DNA of 64,000 nt, taken from an uncultured Roseiflexaceae bacterium. Lineage in GTDB: Bacteria; Chloroflexota; Chloroflexia; Chloroflexales; Roseiflexaceae. Location: contig CALJIC010000114.1 of assembly GCA_937974195.1 (NCBI GenBank), positions 1 through 64,000 of the forward strand, written 5' to 3'. The notes below the pieces were generated by a model. It made no database searches and was not told where the DNA came from. It saw only the letters and a list, made by a program, of their open reading frames with translations. Numbering within the stretch: position 1 is the first letter of the stretch; every line of letters starts with the position of its first letter. Positions 25,257 through 34,100 of the stretch are shown here, one piece after another. Position numbers and translations under genes: made by a program.

Positions 25257-26330
25257 CTACGTCGGGAGCTGCGGAGCATCCGCCGGCTGCGCGTCGCTCT
25301 GGCGCACCGAGGAGCGGCGCACGACCAGCTCGCCTTCGAGTACCACGCTGCGGCCGGGCTCGATCTCGCGCCGGATGCGGCCGAGCAGCAGCGCGCCGGC
25401 CTGCCGGCCCATCTCTTCGAACGGCAGCCGGACGGTCGTCAGCGGCGGGCTGGCGAACCGCGCGAGCGGGTGATCGTCGAAGCCGGCGACGGCGACATCG
25501 TCCGGGACGCGCAGGCCGCGCTCTTGGATGGCCTGGAGCGCGCCGAACGCCAGCTCGTCGTTGGTGACGAACAGCGCCGTCGGCGTCTCGGGCAGGCGCA
25601 GCAGCGCGCTGGCCGCCGCGTACCCGCTCTCGGGGCTGTAGTCGCCCTGCCGCACCAGCTCCTCGTCGAACGGGATCCCCGCTTCCGCCAGGGCGTCCTG
25701 GTAGCCGCCTAGCCGCTCCGCCACCCCTCTGAAGGCGGTGGGGGCGTGCGCCACCAGCGCGATGCGCCTGTGCCCCGCGGCGATCAGGTGCGCCACAGCT
25801 TTACGTGCCCCCCCGCGGTTGTCGAACGACACCGAGCAGAGCTGCACGCTGGGGAGGTTGTCCAGCAGGACGATCGGGAAGTCCTCGCTGCTGAGCTCCG
25901 GCAGCGCCCCGTTGTCCACTCGCACGTCGCTGAGGATCAGCCCGTCGATCCGCTTGGTGCGCGCCAGGCTCAGGTACGTGTTCGAGACCTCCGTCTGCCG
26001 CACCGAGTCGATCAACAGGCGCACCCCCGACTGGCGCGTGACCTCCATCAGCCCCTCGATGATGCGGAAGTGCAGCGAGCTCGCCGACGGGTGCGGGTCG
26101 TCCTGGGTCAGGATCATCGCGATCGTGCGCGTGCGCCCGCTGGCCAGCGCCTGCGCCGATGCGTCCGGCACATAGCCGAGCTCCTCGGCTGCTGCAAGGA
26201 CGCGCCGCCGGGTCTCCTCGCTGATGTTTGCCTCTTTGACGCCGTTGAGCACGAACGAGACGGTCGTGCGCGAGACTCCGGCGTGACGGGCAACATCCTG
26301 AGAGGTGATCCGGCGACGTGCCATAGGCAT
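25257..26330 (-). CDS. LacI-family transcriptional regulator
   Basis: 357 residues. N-terminal helix-turn-helix and hinge: ITSQDVARHAGVSRTTVSFV (residues 8-27), then RRRVLAAAEELGYVPDASAQ. The periplasmic-binding-protein-like effector domain follows, with IDGLILSDVRVDN, GHRRIALVAHAP and the C-terminal AVAGFDDHPLARFASPPLTTV. It probably senses a sugar and represses the adjacent importer and its own gene. A consensus promoter with a LacI-like palindrome over the start region lies just upstream. An alternative in-frame ATG at 26324 is equally plausible, since neither has a clear ribosome-binding site. Confidence 0.93.
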   Translation of the reverse strand: MPMARRRITSQDVARHAGVSRTTVSFVLNGVKEANISEETRRRVLAAAEELGYVPDASAQALASGRTRTIAMILTQDDPHPSASSLHFRIIEGLMEVTRQSGVRLLIDSVRQTEVSNTYLSLARTKRIDGLILSDVRVDNGALPELSSEDFPIVLLDNLPSVQLCSVSFDNRGGARKAVAHLIAAGHRRIALVAHAPTAFRGVAERLGGYQDALAEAGIPFDEELVRQGDYSPESGYAAASALLRLPETPTALFVTNDELAFGALQAIQERGLRVPDDVAVAGFDDHPLARFASPPLTTVRLPFEEMGRQAGALLLGRIRREIEPGRSVVLEGELVVRRSSVRQSDAQPADAPQLPT

Positions 26331-26347
26331 ATCCGGAGAGAAGGGGA

Positions 26348-26363
26348 ACTAACACGGGTTACT
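26348..26363. promoter_or_regulatory. Candidate LacI-type operator
   Basis: ACTAACACGGGTTACT is an imperfect palindrome centred on CG at 26355-26356 (5 of 7 positions symmetric), the usual LacI-family layout. It lies just downstream of the predicted start of the regulator gene. A second inverted repeat, TACTG(8)CAGTA at 26360-26377, overlaps it and the -10 box. Either could be the autoregulatory site. Confidence 0.4.
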
Positions 26364-26373
26364 GGTGAAAAAC

Positions 26374-26402
26374 AGTATAAGAGGGCTTGCATCGCCTGTC
26401 AA
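26374..26402 (-). promoter_or_regulatory. Consensus promoter of the LacI-family regulator
   Basis: Minus strand: perfect TTGACA (26397-26402), 17-nt spacer, TATACT (26374-26379). Predicted start near 26367, leader about 37 nt. It diverges from the promoter of the TIM-barrel isomerase gene, whose -35 lies only 5 nt away. Confidence 0.8.
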
Positions 26403-26407
26403 GCAGC

Positions 26408-26436
26408 TTGCGCGGATGGCGAAGCTCTGGTATCGT
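26408..26436 (+). promoter_or_regulatory. Promoter of the TIM-barrel isomerase gene
   Basis: TTGCGC (26408-26413), 17-nt spacer, TATCGT (26431-26436). Predicted start near 26443, about 50 nt before the ATG at 26494. It is back-to-back with the regulator promoter, so one bound repressor could affect both. Confidence 0.5.
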
Positions 26437-26493
26437 CGCACGGCGCTTGGGGTGAGCGCGCAGGGTTCTAGTGCCGGAAAGGATCGCTTCACG

Positions 26494-27237
26494 ATGAACG
26501 TCGCCATCGCCTCTTACGCCTTCCACGGCCTGCTCCGCCAGGGCATGATCGACCTGTTCGGCTATCTGGAGAGCTGCCGCTACCGCTACCACCTCCACAC
26601 CGCCGACATCTGGAGCGGCATGCTGGCGAGCACCGACGACGACTACCTGGCCAAGGTGCGGCGGGCGCTCGACGAGCGGGAGCTGACGCTGGTCAACCTG
26701 TGTGTGGACGGCCCGCACATCTGGGAGGACGACCCGGCCGTGCGCGAGCAGCACTACCGCAAGGCGCTCGAGTGGCTGCGCGCCGCCGAGGTGCTGGGGG
26801 CCAAGACGCTGCGCATCGATGCGGGCGTGCGCGCGGACACCTTCACCGACGAGCAGTTCGACGAGATCGTCCGGCGCTTCCGCGAGTACGCCCAGCGCGC
26901 CTACGACGCCGGCTTCAAGGTCGGGCCCGAGAACCACTGGGGCGCGGAGGTGGTGCCGGAGAACATGCGGCGCATCTGCGAGGCGGTGAACCACCCGGGG
27001 TTCGGGGTGCTGCTGCACTTCCGCGGCAACGAGGGGGACGCGGTGATGGCGCCGTGGGCGATGCACACCCACATCTCGTGGGAGATCACCGAGAGCTGCC
27101 TGGTCGAGAGCATGGAGATGCTGCGCGCCGCCGGCTACCAGGGCTGCTGGTCGGTCGAGCACCACAGCGGCGTGAACGAGTACACCGAGGTGGCGATCCA
27201 GCTCGCCAAGGTCCGCGACGTGCTCAGCCGCTGGTGA
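26494..27237 (+). CDS. Sugar phosphate isomerase/epimerase (xylose isomerase-like TIM barrel)
   Basis: 247 residues. The start MNVAIASYAFHGLLRQG and later VNLCVDGPHIWEDD, LGAKTLRIDAGV, KVGPENHWGAEVVPENM and CWSVEHHSGVNEY follow the AP-endonuclease-2/xylose-isomerase-like barrel, with metal-ligand Glu/His residues (ENHWG, HTHISWE, VEHH). Family members isomerise or epimerise sugars and inosose derivatives. The ATG at 26494 is favoured because the promoter lies directly upstream of it and GGAAAGGA precedes it. Divergent from the LacI-type regulator, hence a likely target. Confidence 0.85.
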   Translation: MNVAIASYAFHGLLRQGMIDLFGYLESCRYRYHLHTADIWSGMLASTDDDYLAKVRRALDERELTLVNLCVDGPHIWEDDPAVREQHYRKALEWLRAAEVLGAKTLRIDAGVRADTFTDEQFDEIVRRFREYAQRAYDAGFKVGPENHWGAEVVPENMRRICEAVNHPGFGVLLHFRGNEGDAVMAPWAMHTHISWEITESCLVESMEMLRAAGYQGCWSVEHHSGVNEYTEVAIQLAKVRDVLSRW

Positions 27238-27295
27238 GACGGGGGGTGTGCGCCGGCTGCGCCGGCGCACACCGCGCTTCGAGGCCGGGCCGCCC

Positions 27296-28717
27296 TTACG
27301 CGCCGGAGGGCGGGATGTTGCGGTTGAAGCGGAACATGTTCGTCGGGTCGTAGCGGTCCTTCAGCGCCACCAGCCGCCGGTAGGTCTCCGGGGCGTAGGC
27401 CGCCCGCACCCGCTCGGCCGACGCGTCGACGTCGTGCAGGAAGTTGGCGTAGATCTGGCCGGTCGTGTGCGGCGCGAGCGCGGTGCGCGCGTCGTTCAGG
27501 TAGCGGGTGATGTCCGCGTCGTGCGCCGGGTCGTGCGCCATCGCGAGCACGAACAGGATGAACTCCATGTCGCGGTGGCCGAAGGCGCTGCCGGCCCCGC
27601 GCTGGCGGTGGGCCGCCCCGCCCAGGTGGCGCACCTCGGCGAACACCACCGGGGACTCCGGCGGCCGGCCGGCGATGGCGATCAGCGTCTCGATCGTCTC
27701 GTCCGACAGATCGGCCAGCGTCTCCGTCGTGCCCTGGATGTTCATCGGGTCCACCGGGTCCTGGCTGATCATGTCGGCCGCGCGGAACGGCATCGGCCCG
27801 AAGGCGTCCACGAGGACCCCGCCCAGCTCGCGGATCGGGCGCAGCGTGGCCTCGGCCTCAGCCGGATCGCCGAGGAACGCGCCGCGCACGATCACCACCG
27901 ACTGGCCGCGCAGCGGCTCGGGGATGAAGGGCGCCGGGGGCATGTGCATCAGCACGATGCCGGTCGTCCAGTCCTCGGACAGCGCCTTGATCCACTCGCG
28001 GTAGGCGCGCATCACCTCGCGCGCCATGGCGATCGGGAAGAAGATGTTGCCGCCGTAGACGGCGCTGACCGGGACAAGCTCGATCTCGAGCCGCGTCACC
28101 ACGCCGAAGTTGCCGGCGCCGCCGCGCACGCCCCAGAACAGCTCCGGCTCGCTCTCGGCCGTGACGTGCCGCAGCTGCCCGTCCGCCGTGACGATGTCGA
28201 ACGAGCGGATGCTGTCGACCGCCAGGCCGTACTTGCGCGCCAGCCAGCCCATCCCGCCGCCCAGCGAGTACCCGACCGCGCCGACGTCGGTGGTCGAGCC
28301 GAGCAGTGGCGCCAGCCCGAACTCCTGCGCCGCCTCGAGCACCGGCCCCCACTTGACGCCGGCCTCGATCTGCGCGGTGCGCGCCTCCGGGTCCACGCGC
28401 ACGCCCTGCATCCGCGACGTGTTGATCAGCAGCGCGCCGTCGGCCGGCACGACGGCCCCGTGGCCGGTGCCCTGCACGCCCACTGCCAGCCCCTCGTCGC
28501 GGGCGAACCTCACCGCGGCCACGACGTCATCCGCGCTGGCGGCCATGACCACCGCCGCCGGCCGCTGCGTGACGTGCAGCGACCAGGGGGTGCGCGCCGC
28601 GTCGTAGCCCTCGTCCTCCGGCGTGTAGAGCTGGCCCTGGAGCGCGGCGCGGAGCGCGTGCAGCGCCAAGGGGTCGATCGCGTTCGAGAGCGCAGGGGAC
28701 GATGTGTGTACAGACAT
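27296..28717 (-). CDS. FAD-linked oxidase (berberine-bridge-enzyme-like)
   Basis: 473 residues. The FAD-binding PCMH domain has AVVMAASADDVVAAVRFARD, then GTGHGAV whose His is the usual 8-alpha FAD attachment point. YSLGGGMGWLARKYGLAVD and GVRGGAGNFGVVTRLEIEL follow. The C-terminal BBE segment is ALKDRYDPTNMFRFNRNI. The second attachment Cys of bicovalent members is not seen (the position lies in GSTTDVGAVGYS), so FAD is probably bound by one covalent link. Oxidises an unknown alcohol or sugar. It has a GGAG ribosome-binding site 13 nt before the ATG and stands alone between oppositely oriented or unrelated genes. Confidence 0.88.
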   Translation of the reverse strand: MSVHTSSPALSNAIDPLALHALRAALQGQLYTPEDEGYDAARTPWSLHVTQRPAAVVMAASADDVVAAVRFARDEGLAVGVQGTGHGAVVPADGALLINTSRMQGVRVDPEARTAQIEAGVKWGPVLEAAQEFGLAPLLGSTTDVGAVGYSLGGGMGWLARKYGLAVDSIRSFDIVTADGQLRHVTAESEPELFWGVRGGAGNFGVVTRLEIELVPVSAVYGGNIFFPIAMAREVMRAYREWIKALSEDWTTGIVLMHMPPAPFIPEPLRGQSVVIVRGAFLGDPAEAEATLRPIRELGGVLVDAFGPMPFRAADMISQDPVDPMNIQGTTETLADLSDETIETLIAIAGRPPESPVVFAEVRHLGGAAHRQRGAGSAFGHRDMEFILFVLAMAHDPAHDADITRYLNDARTALAPHTTGQIYANFLHDVDASAERVRAAYAPETYRRLVALKDRYDPTNMFRFNRNIPPSGA

Positions 28718-28821
28718 AATCGCGTTTTCTCCACTACATCAAGGGTGCTCTGTTCCAAGCCAAGCTCTTGCGTCGCGCAGAGGTCCCCAGGGCACAGGCT
28801 CCGCAGACCGCGGCCTGCCAA

Positions 28822-28841
28822 GCCCCACTGCCGCGTGGGGC
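28822..28841 (-). repeat. Stem-loop downstream of the 117-residue gene
   Basis: GCCCCAC (28822-28828) pairs with GTGGGGC (28835-28841) around a 6-nt loop, and the stem can be extended imperfectly by flanking TGCC/GGCG. It lies just after the stop of the small unknown gene on the minus strand, but no T tract follows. Confidence 0.45.
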
Positions 28842-28872
28842 CTGGCGTGCGGCGCGCAGAAATACTAGGAAG

Positions 28873-29226
28873 CTACTTCTCGGTCAGAAGGGCTGGCGCG
28901 AAGGCGCGCAGCCACGGCTCGAGCAGGCGCTCGTCGTCGGGCTCAGCGTCGTCGAGCGGCTCGTGGTCCGGCGCTGCCGGGAGCACGCCCTCGTTCGCTG
29001 CGGCCTGGAGGATCGGGGTGAGGATCCCGCGCCAGGCGGTGTCCAGAAGCCAGTCCAGCGCGGCGGCGGTCGCCTCGTCGCGCGAGGCGTAGGTGCCAAC
29101 CCACGGCCGGGTGATGCGGTGGTTGCTCATCGCCCAGCCCCAGCCGCGCCCCGTGCGCGGGTCCTGCGTGACAACAATCCCAAGGCGCTGCAGGACGTCC
29201 GCTGTGGTCGCGTTCTCATGGCTCAT
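28873..29226 (-). CDS. Hypothetical protein (117 aa)
   Basis: No family recognised. The protein starts MSHENATTADVLQRLG and has a central segment GWGWAMSNHRITRPWVGTY followed by ASRDEATAAALDWLLD, then an acidic stretch (EPLDDAEPDDERLLEP) and ends ALLTEK. No signal peptide or membrane helix. A strong GGGAGGA ribosome-binding site lies about 8 nt before the ATG, which together with good coding character supports a real gene. The WGW and WVGTY aromatic clusters hint at a small beta-rich binding domain, but this is only an impression. Lies between a phytoene-desaturase-like gene (with terminator) and a BBE-type oxidase, all minus strand. Confidence 0.65.
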   Translation of the reverse strand: MSHENATTADVLQRLGIVVTQDPRTGRGWGWAMSNHRITRPWVGTYASRDEATAAALDWLLDTAWRGILTPILQAAANEGVLPAAPDHEPLDDAEPDDERLLEPWLRAFAPALLTEK

Positions 29227-29376
29227 CGCTCATCCTCCCGGTGCCAATCGTCCTCAGGTAACCGCGAGACGTGTGCTTACTCTAGCAACTCTCCTCAGGC
29301 CGGGCATCAGCAGGGTGGCGTATGTGCGCTGGCCGGTCGCCGGATCGATCTCTCGGTCTAGAGACGGGTGCGCGCC

Positions 29377-29411
29377 AAAAAAGGGTGTGCTCGCGTCTGG
29401 CGAACACACCC
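29377..29411 (-). terminator. Intrinsic terminator of the phytoene-desaturase-like gene
   Basis: Minus strand: GGGTGTG (29405-29411), 15-nt loop that can pair partly, CACACCC (29383-29389), then TTTTTT (29377-29382). It lies about 20 bp after the stop at 29433. Confidence 0.85.
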
Positions 29412-29432
29412 CTTCGGAAAGCGCGGCGCGAT

Positions 29433-30863
29433 CTAGCGCAGCGACCCGCGCAGCGCCGCCTCGGCCGCGTGGAAGCCGCACATCCCGTGGACGCCGCCGC
29501 CCGGCGGCGTGGACGAGGAGCAGAGGTACACGCCGGGCAGCCCGGTCGCGTAGGGGTTGAGGCTGACGGTGGGCCGGGTGAAGAGCTGGCCGAGGTCCTG
29601 CACGCCGCCGTTGATGTCGCCGCCCACGTAGTTCGGGTTGTACGCCTCCATCGCCGCGGGGCCGCTGGTGTGCCGCGCGAGGATGCGGTCGCGGAAGCCG
29701 GGCGCGAAGCGCTCGATCTGCGCCTCGATCCGCTCGGTCATATCGAATGTCGAGCCGTTGGGGACGTGGCAGTAGGCCCACACGGCGTGCTTCCCCGCCG
29801 GCGCGCGCATCGGGTCGAACAGGCTCTGCTGCGCCAGCAGCACGAACGGCCGCTCGGGGTGCTCGCCGCGCCCAACCGCCGCCTCCGCCTCGGCGATCTC
29901 ATCGAGCGTCCCGCCCAGGTGGACGGTGGCGGCCCGCAGGCAGGCCGCGGCGCGCCAGGGGATGGGCCCCTCGATCGCCCAGTCCACCTTGAAGACCCCC
30001 GGGCCGTAGCGGTAGCGCTCGAGCGCCCGCCGGTAGCGCGGCGGCAGGCGGCTGCCGGCGATGCCGAGCAGCTGGCGCGGCGTCACGTCGAGCAGCACCG
30101 CGCGGGCGGGCGGCAGCTCGTCCAGCCGCGCGACCTCCTGGCCGGTGACGATCTCGCCGCCGAGCGAGCGCAGGTGGGCCGCCAGCGCGTCCGCGAGCCG
30201 CTGCGAGCCGCCGCGCGGGAACGGCCAGCCGATGGCGTGGCCGAGCGCCATCAGCACCAGCCCGAACGCCGCCGTGAGCGGCTGGTCCAGCGGCATGATC
30301 GCGTGGGCCGCGCTGCCGGCGAAGAGCGCGCGGGCCGCCTCGCCGCGGAAGAGCGTGCGCGCCAGCCGCCGGGCCGGCCAGAGCGCGAGGAGGCCGAAGC
30401 GCGCCAGCGCCAGCGGGTGGCGCGGGAGGCGCAGCGGGCCGAGCGCCGCCGGCGCGATGCGCTCCCAGCCGCGCACGAGCGGGGCCATCAGCCGCCAGTA
30501 CGCGAGCGCGTCGCCGCCGAGCTGCGCGCCCGTCGCTCGCACCGAGCGCTCCAGCAGCAGCGCCGTGCCGTCGTCGAGCGGGTGCGCCAGCGGCGCGGGC
30601 GGGTGGACCCACGCCAGCCCGTGGTCGGCCAGCGGCAGCCGGCTGAGGAACGGCGACCCGGCGCCGAGCGGGTGGATCGCCGAGCAGGTGTCGTGGACGA
30701 AGCCCGGCAGCGTCAGCTCAGCCGAGCGCACGCCGCCCCCGACCGTCGGCGCCCGCTCCAGCACCAGCACCCGCCTGCCGGCCTGCGCCAGCCGGATGGC
30801 CGCCGCGAGCCCGTTCGGCCCCGCGCCGACGACGACCGCGTCATACGTTTGGCTGTGCGGCAT
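29433..30863 (-). CDS. NAD(P)/FAD-dependent oxidoreductase (phytoene desaturase/CrtI-like, PYROXD2-like)
   Basis: 476 residues. The N-terminal FAD motif is YDAVVVGAGPNGLAAAIRLA (residues 6-25), then VLERAPTVGGGVRS. Mid-protein has MPLDQPLTAAFGLVLMALGH and WPFPRGGSQRLADALAAHL. C-terminal YLCSSSTPPGGGVHGMCGF is the second FAD-binding signature of the COG1233 group. Such proteins desaturate or isomerise carotenoids or retinoids, but many members have unknown substrates. No carotenoid neighbours (crtB/crtE) are in the window, so it is not called crtI. Good ribosome-binding site GGAAGGAG before the ATG at 30863. It has a clear terminator. Confidence 0.85.
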   Translation of the reverse strand: MPHSQTYDAVVVGAGPNGLAAAIRLAQAGRRVLVLERAPTVGGGVRSAELTLPGFVHDTCSAIHPLGAGSPFLSRLPLADHGLAWVHPPAPLAHPLDDGTALLLERSVRATGAQLGGDALAYWRLMAPLVRGWERIAPAALGPLRLPRHPLALARFGLLALWPARRLARTLFRGEAARALFAGSAAHAIMPLDQPLTAAFGLVLMALGHAIGWPFPRGGSQRLADALAAHLRSLGGEIVTGQEVARLDELPPARAVLLDVTPRQLLGIAGSRLPPRYRRALERYRYGPGVFKVDWAIEGPIPWRAAACLRAATVHLGGTLDEIAEAEAAVGRGEHPERPFVLLAQQSLFDPMRAPAGKHAVWAYCHVPNGSTFDMTERIEAQIERFAPGFRDRILARHTSGPAAMEAYNPNYVGGDINGGVQDLGQLFTRPTVSLNPYATGLPGVYLCSSSTPPGGGVHGMCGFHAAEAALRGSLR

Positions 30864-30939
30864 GCGCTCCTTCCCCTTCGGACTGCGGATCAGGGTGCGG
30901 AGATCTACGCTCCCGAATCGTTCAGATCGACGAGTTACG

Positions 30940-31030
30940 CGGCGGCCTCGCCCCTCGGAGGGGTTTGGGGCGGCGAAGCCTCCCCGTGGGGCGCTCACGC
31001 GGGCGACCCGCAGGGCGACCGAGTGAGCCG
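30940..31030. repeat. Palindromic intergenic element (degenerate copy)
   Basis: GGGGCGGC (30967-30974), GAA loop, GCCTCCCC (30978-30985), one mismatch. It is flanked by CCCCTCGGAGGGG, itself a short palindrome. Module and GAA loop match the copy at 21564-21582. It lies in the 271-bp divergent space between the oxidoreductase and the GAF/SpoIIE gene. Confidence 0.45.
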
Positions 31031-31059
31031 TGTTCGATGCAAGCGGGGGCGTAGCCGCC

Positions 31060-31088
31060 CTGATAGATCCGGGACTCCCTGGTATAAT
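31060..31088 (+). promoter_or_regulatory. Promoter of the GAF/SpoIIE operon
   Basis: CTGATA (31060-31065), 17-nt spacer, perfect TATAAT (31083-31088). Predicted start near 31095, leader about 40 nt to the ATG at 31135. Confidence 0.6.
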
Positions 31089-31134
31089 ACTACGTCCGGC
31101 CAGCTGCGCCGGCCCGAGCCAGGAACAAAGAGAG

Positions 31135-34100
31135 ATGGGTACGCCTCCCGACAGCGGCCGTGAGCTGGCTGACATCGCCGAGCAACTCGAACATCTCCGT
31201 CGCCAGCACGACCTCGACCGCCGTGCCCTCGAGGCGCTCCATCGCGTCAGCCTGGCCTGCCGCGGCCTCGCCTCCGAGCGGGCGATCTTCGACGTGCTCT
31301 GCCGCGAGCTGCGCGCCGTCTTCGCGCTCGACTCCTGCTTCATCGCGGTGTGCGACCCCCAGAACCCGGATGTCTTCCGCATCGCCATGCTCTACGACGA
31401 GGGGCTGGTGGAGTACGAGGAGCACGTCCCGTACGGCCCGATCACCGGGCGCATGATCCGCGAGCGCATCCCGATCCTGGTGCCGGACCTGGCCGAGCTG
31501 CGCGACATGCTCAGCCGGCACCAGACGACCTTCGGCAACGTGCAGAAGCTCTCGCGCGCGTGGATGGGCGTGCCGCTCCAGCTCGGCCAGGACGCGGTCG
31601 GGGCGATCGCGCTGCAGAGCTACACCCCGAATGCGTTCAGCGCGGCCGACCACGACCTGCTCCAGCGCATTGGCCCGGTCGTCGCCGTGGCGCTGGAGAA
31701 CGTCGCCCTCATCCGGCACCAGCGCGAGCTCAGCGACCAGCTCACGGCGCGGGTCGCCGCGCGCACCGAGGAGCTGGCGGCGCTGAGCGCGATCGCCGTC
31801 GAGATGGTGCTGCAGCAGCCGCTCCCCGAGCTGCTCGACCGGGCGCTGGCGCGCATCCTGCCGCTGCTCGATGTGAAGGCCGGCAACGTGCGGCTGTACG
31901 ACCGTGACCGCGGCACGCTGGTGCTCCTGGCGCAGCGCGGCCTCCCGCCCGACGACCCGCGCGCCATCCCCGAGATCCCAGTCGAGGGCAGCCACTTCGG
32001 CACGATCGTGCGCGAGAACCGGCCGCTGGTGATCGAGCGCGACCTGCGGCGCCACGCGCTGCGCCAGACCCCCTCGCCCTTCGAGTCGCTGCTCGGCATC
32101 CCGCTGAAGATCGGCGACCAGATGATCGGCTCCATGGCGCTGCTGGACGTGCGGCCGCGCGCGTTCGACCCGCAGGAGATCGACCTGGCCCAGCTGATCG
32201 GCAACCAGATCGCGATCGCGATCGCCAACGCGCGGCTGCTCGAGCAGCGCGAGCGGCAGATCCGCGAGCTGACCGCGCTCGGCGCGATCAGCCACGCCGC
32301 CAACACCTCGCTCAACCTGCGGATGCTGCTGCGCCAGGTCTACGCCGCGCTGCGCGACGTCATGCCGCTCGATGTGTTCGTGATGAGCATCTACGACCCG
32401 CGGCGCGGGGTGATCATCGAGGGGATCGGCATCGACGAGGGCGAGACCTACGACTACTTCGACCGCAACACGCCGCCCGAGCCGGGGACGTTCACCGCCT
32501 GGATCCTGCACAACCGGCGCATGCTGCACCTGCGCGATGTCGCGGCGGACATGGCGCAGTACCCGGAGCTGGTCAACATCGTCGGCGGCTCGGGGCGCCC
32601 GGCGGCCTCCTGGCTGGGCGTGCCGCTGTTCGACCGGGACGAGCGGCCGATCGGCACGATCGTCGTCCAGTCCTACACCAGCGGCGCCTTCGACGAGCGC
32701 GACGAGCGCTTCCTGCAGAATGTGGCCCAGCAGGCGGCGCTGCACGTCCAGAACGCGCAGCTTCAGGCGCAGCGCGAGCGGCAGATCCGCGAGCTGGACG
32801 CGATCGGGCGCATCGGCCAGCTGGTCAGCGCGACGTTCGACCTGGAGGAGATCCTGCAGGTCGTCTACGAGACGCTGCACGAGGTGACCGGCGCGCCGAT
32901 CTTCTACCTGCTGATCTGCGAGCCGCAGACGCACGTCGTCACCAACGCCGTGTTCATCGAGGACGGGCGGCGCAACGACTTCGGCTGGGTCGGCGTCCCG
33001 CCGCAGCCGCAGAGCATGACCGCGTGGATCCTGCAGCACCGCGAGCCGCTGCTGTACGACGACCTGCTGGGCTACCTGGAGCGCACCGCGGCGCCGGAGA
33101 TACGCCCGAAGCGCTTCGGCGGCCAGCGCCACGCGCGCTCGTGGGCCGGGGTGCCGGTGCTGGCGCAGAACGGCGAGCCGATCGGCGTGCTCTCGGTGCA
33201 GGACTACGAGCCGGGCTTGTACGACGCGCAGACGATCGACCTGCTCAGCCAGGTGGCGAGCCACGTGAGCCTGGGCGTGCAGAAGATCCGGCTGCTGCGC
33301 GAGCGCGAGCGGCGCATCCGCGAGCTGGACGCGATCGGCCGCATCGGCCGGCTGGTGAGCGCCTCGTTCGACCTGGAGAACATGCTGCAGATCGTGTACG
33401 AGATCCTGCAGCAGGTGACCGGCGCGGCCGCCTTCTACCTGGTGGTCTGCGAGCCGATCAGCCAGGTGGTCAGCCAGGCGTACTACATCGAGCGCGGCCG
33501 GCGCTTCGAGGACGACTGGGTGGGCGCGCCGCCGCCGCCCGACAGCCTGATCGGCTGGATCCTGCGCGAGCGGCGGGCGCTCCTGTTCGGCGACCTGCCC
33601 GGCGAGCGGGAGCGCCTGGCCGAGCTGGGCATCGCGCCGGTGTTCATGGACAACACCGTCCACCCGCGCTCGTGGGTCGGCGTGCCGCTGCTGGCGGAGG
33701 ACTCCGAGCCGATCGGGGCGATCTCGGTGCAGGACGACGAGCCCAACCGCTACGACGAGCAGACCGTCGAGCTGCTCCACCAGGTGGCCAGCCACCTGAG
33801 CCTGGGCGTGCAGAAGATCCGCCTGTTCCAGGAGCGCGAGCAGCAGATCCGCGAGAACGCCCGGCTCTTCGACGCCGAGCACGCCGCGCGCCGCACGGCC
33901 GACACGCTGCGCGAGGTGGCGCGGGTGCTGAGCAGCACCTTCGACGCCAGCGAGGTGCTGGACCTGATCCTCGACCAGCTGCGCACGGTGATCGACTACG
34001 ACAGCGCCTCGATCATGCTGCTCGACGGCGAGTACCTGCGCGTCGCCGCGCAGCGCGGCCTGGAGAGCGAGGAGGCGCTGCGCCGCCAGCTGCTGTCGGT

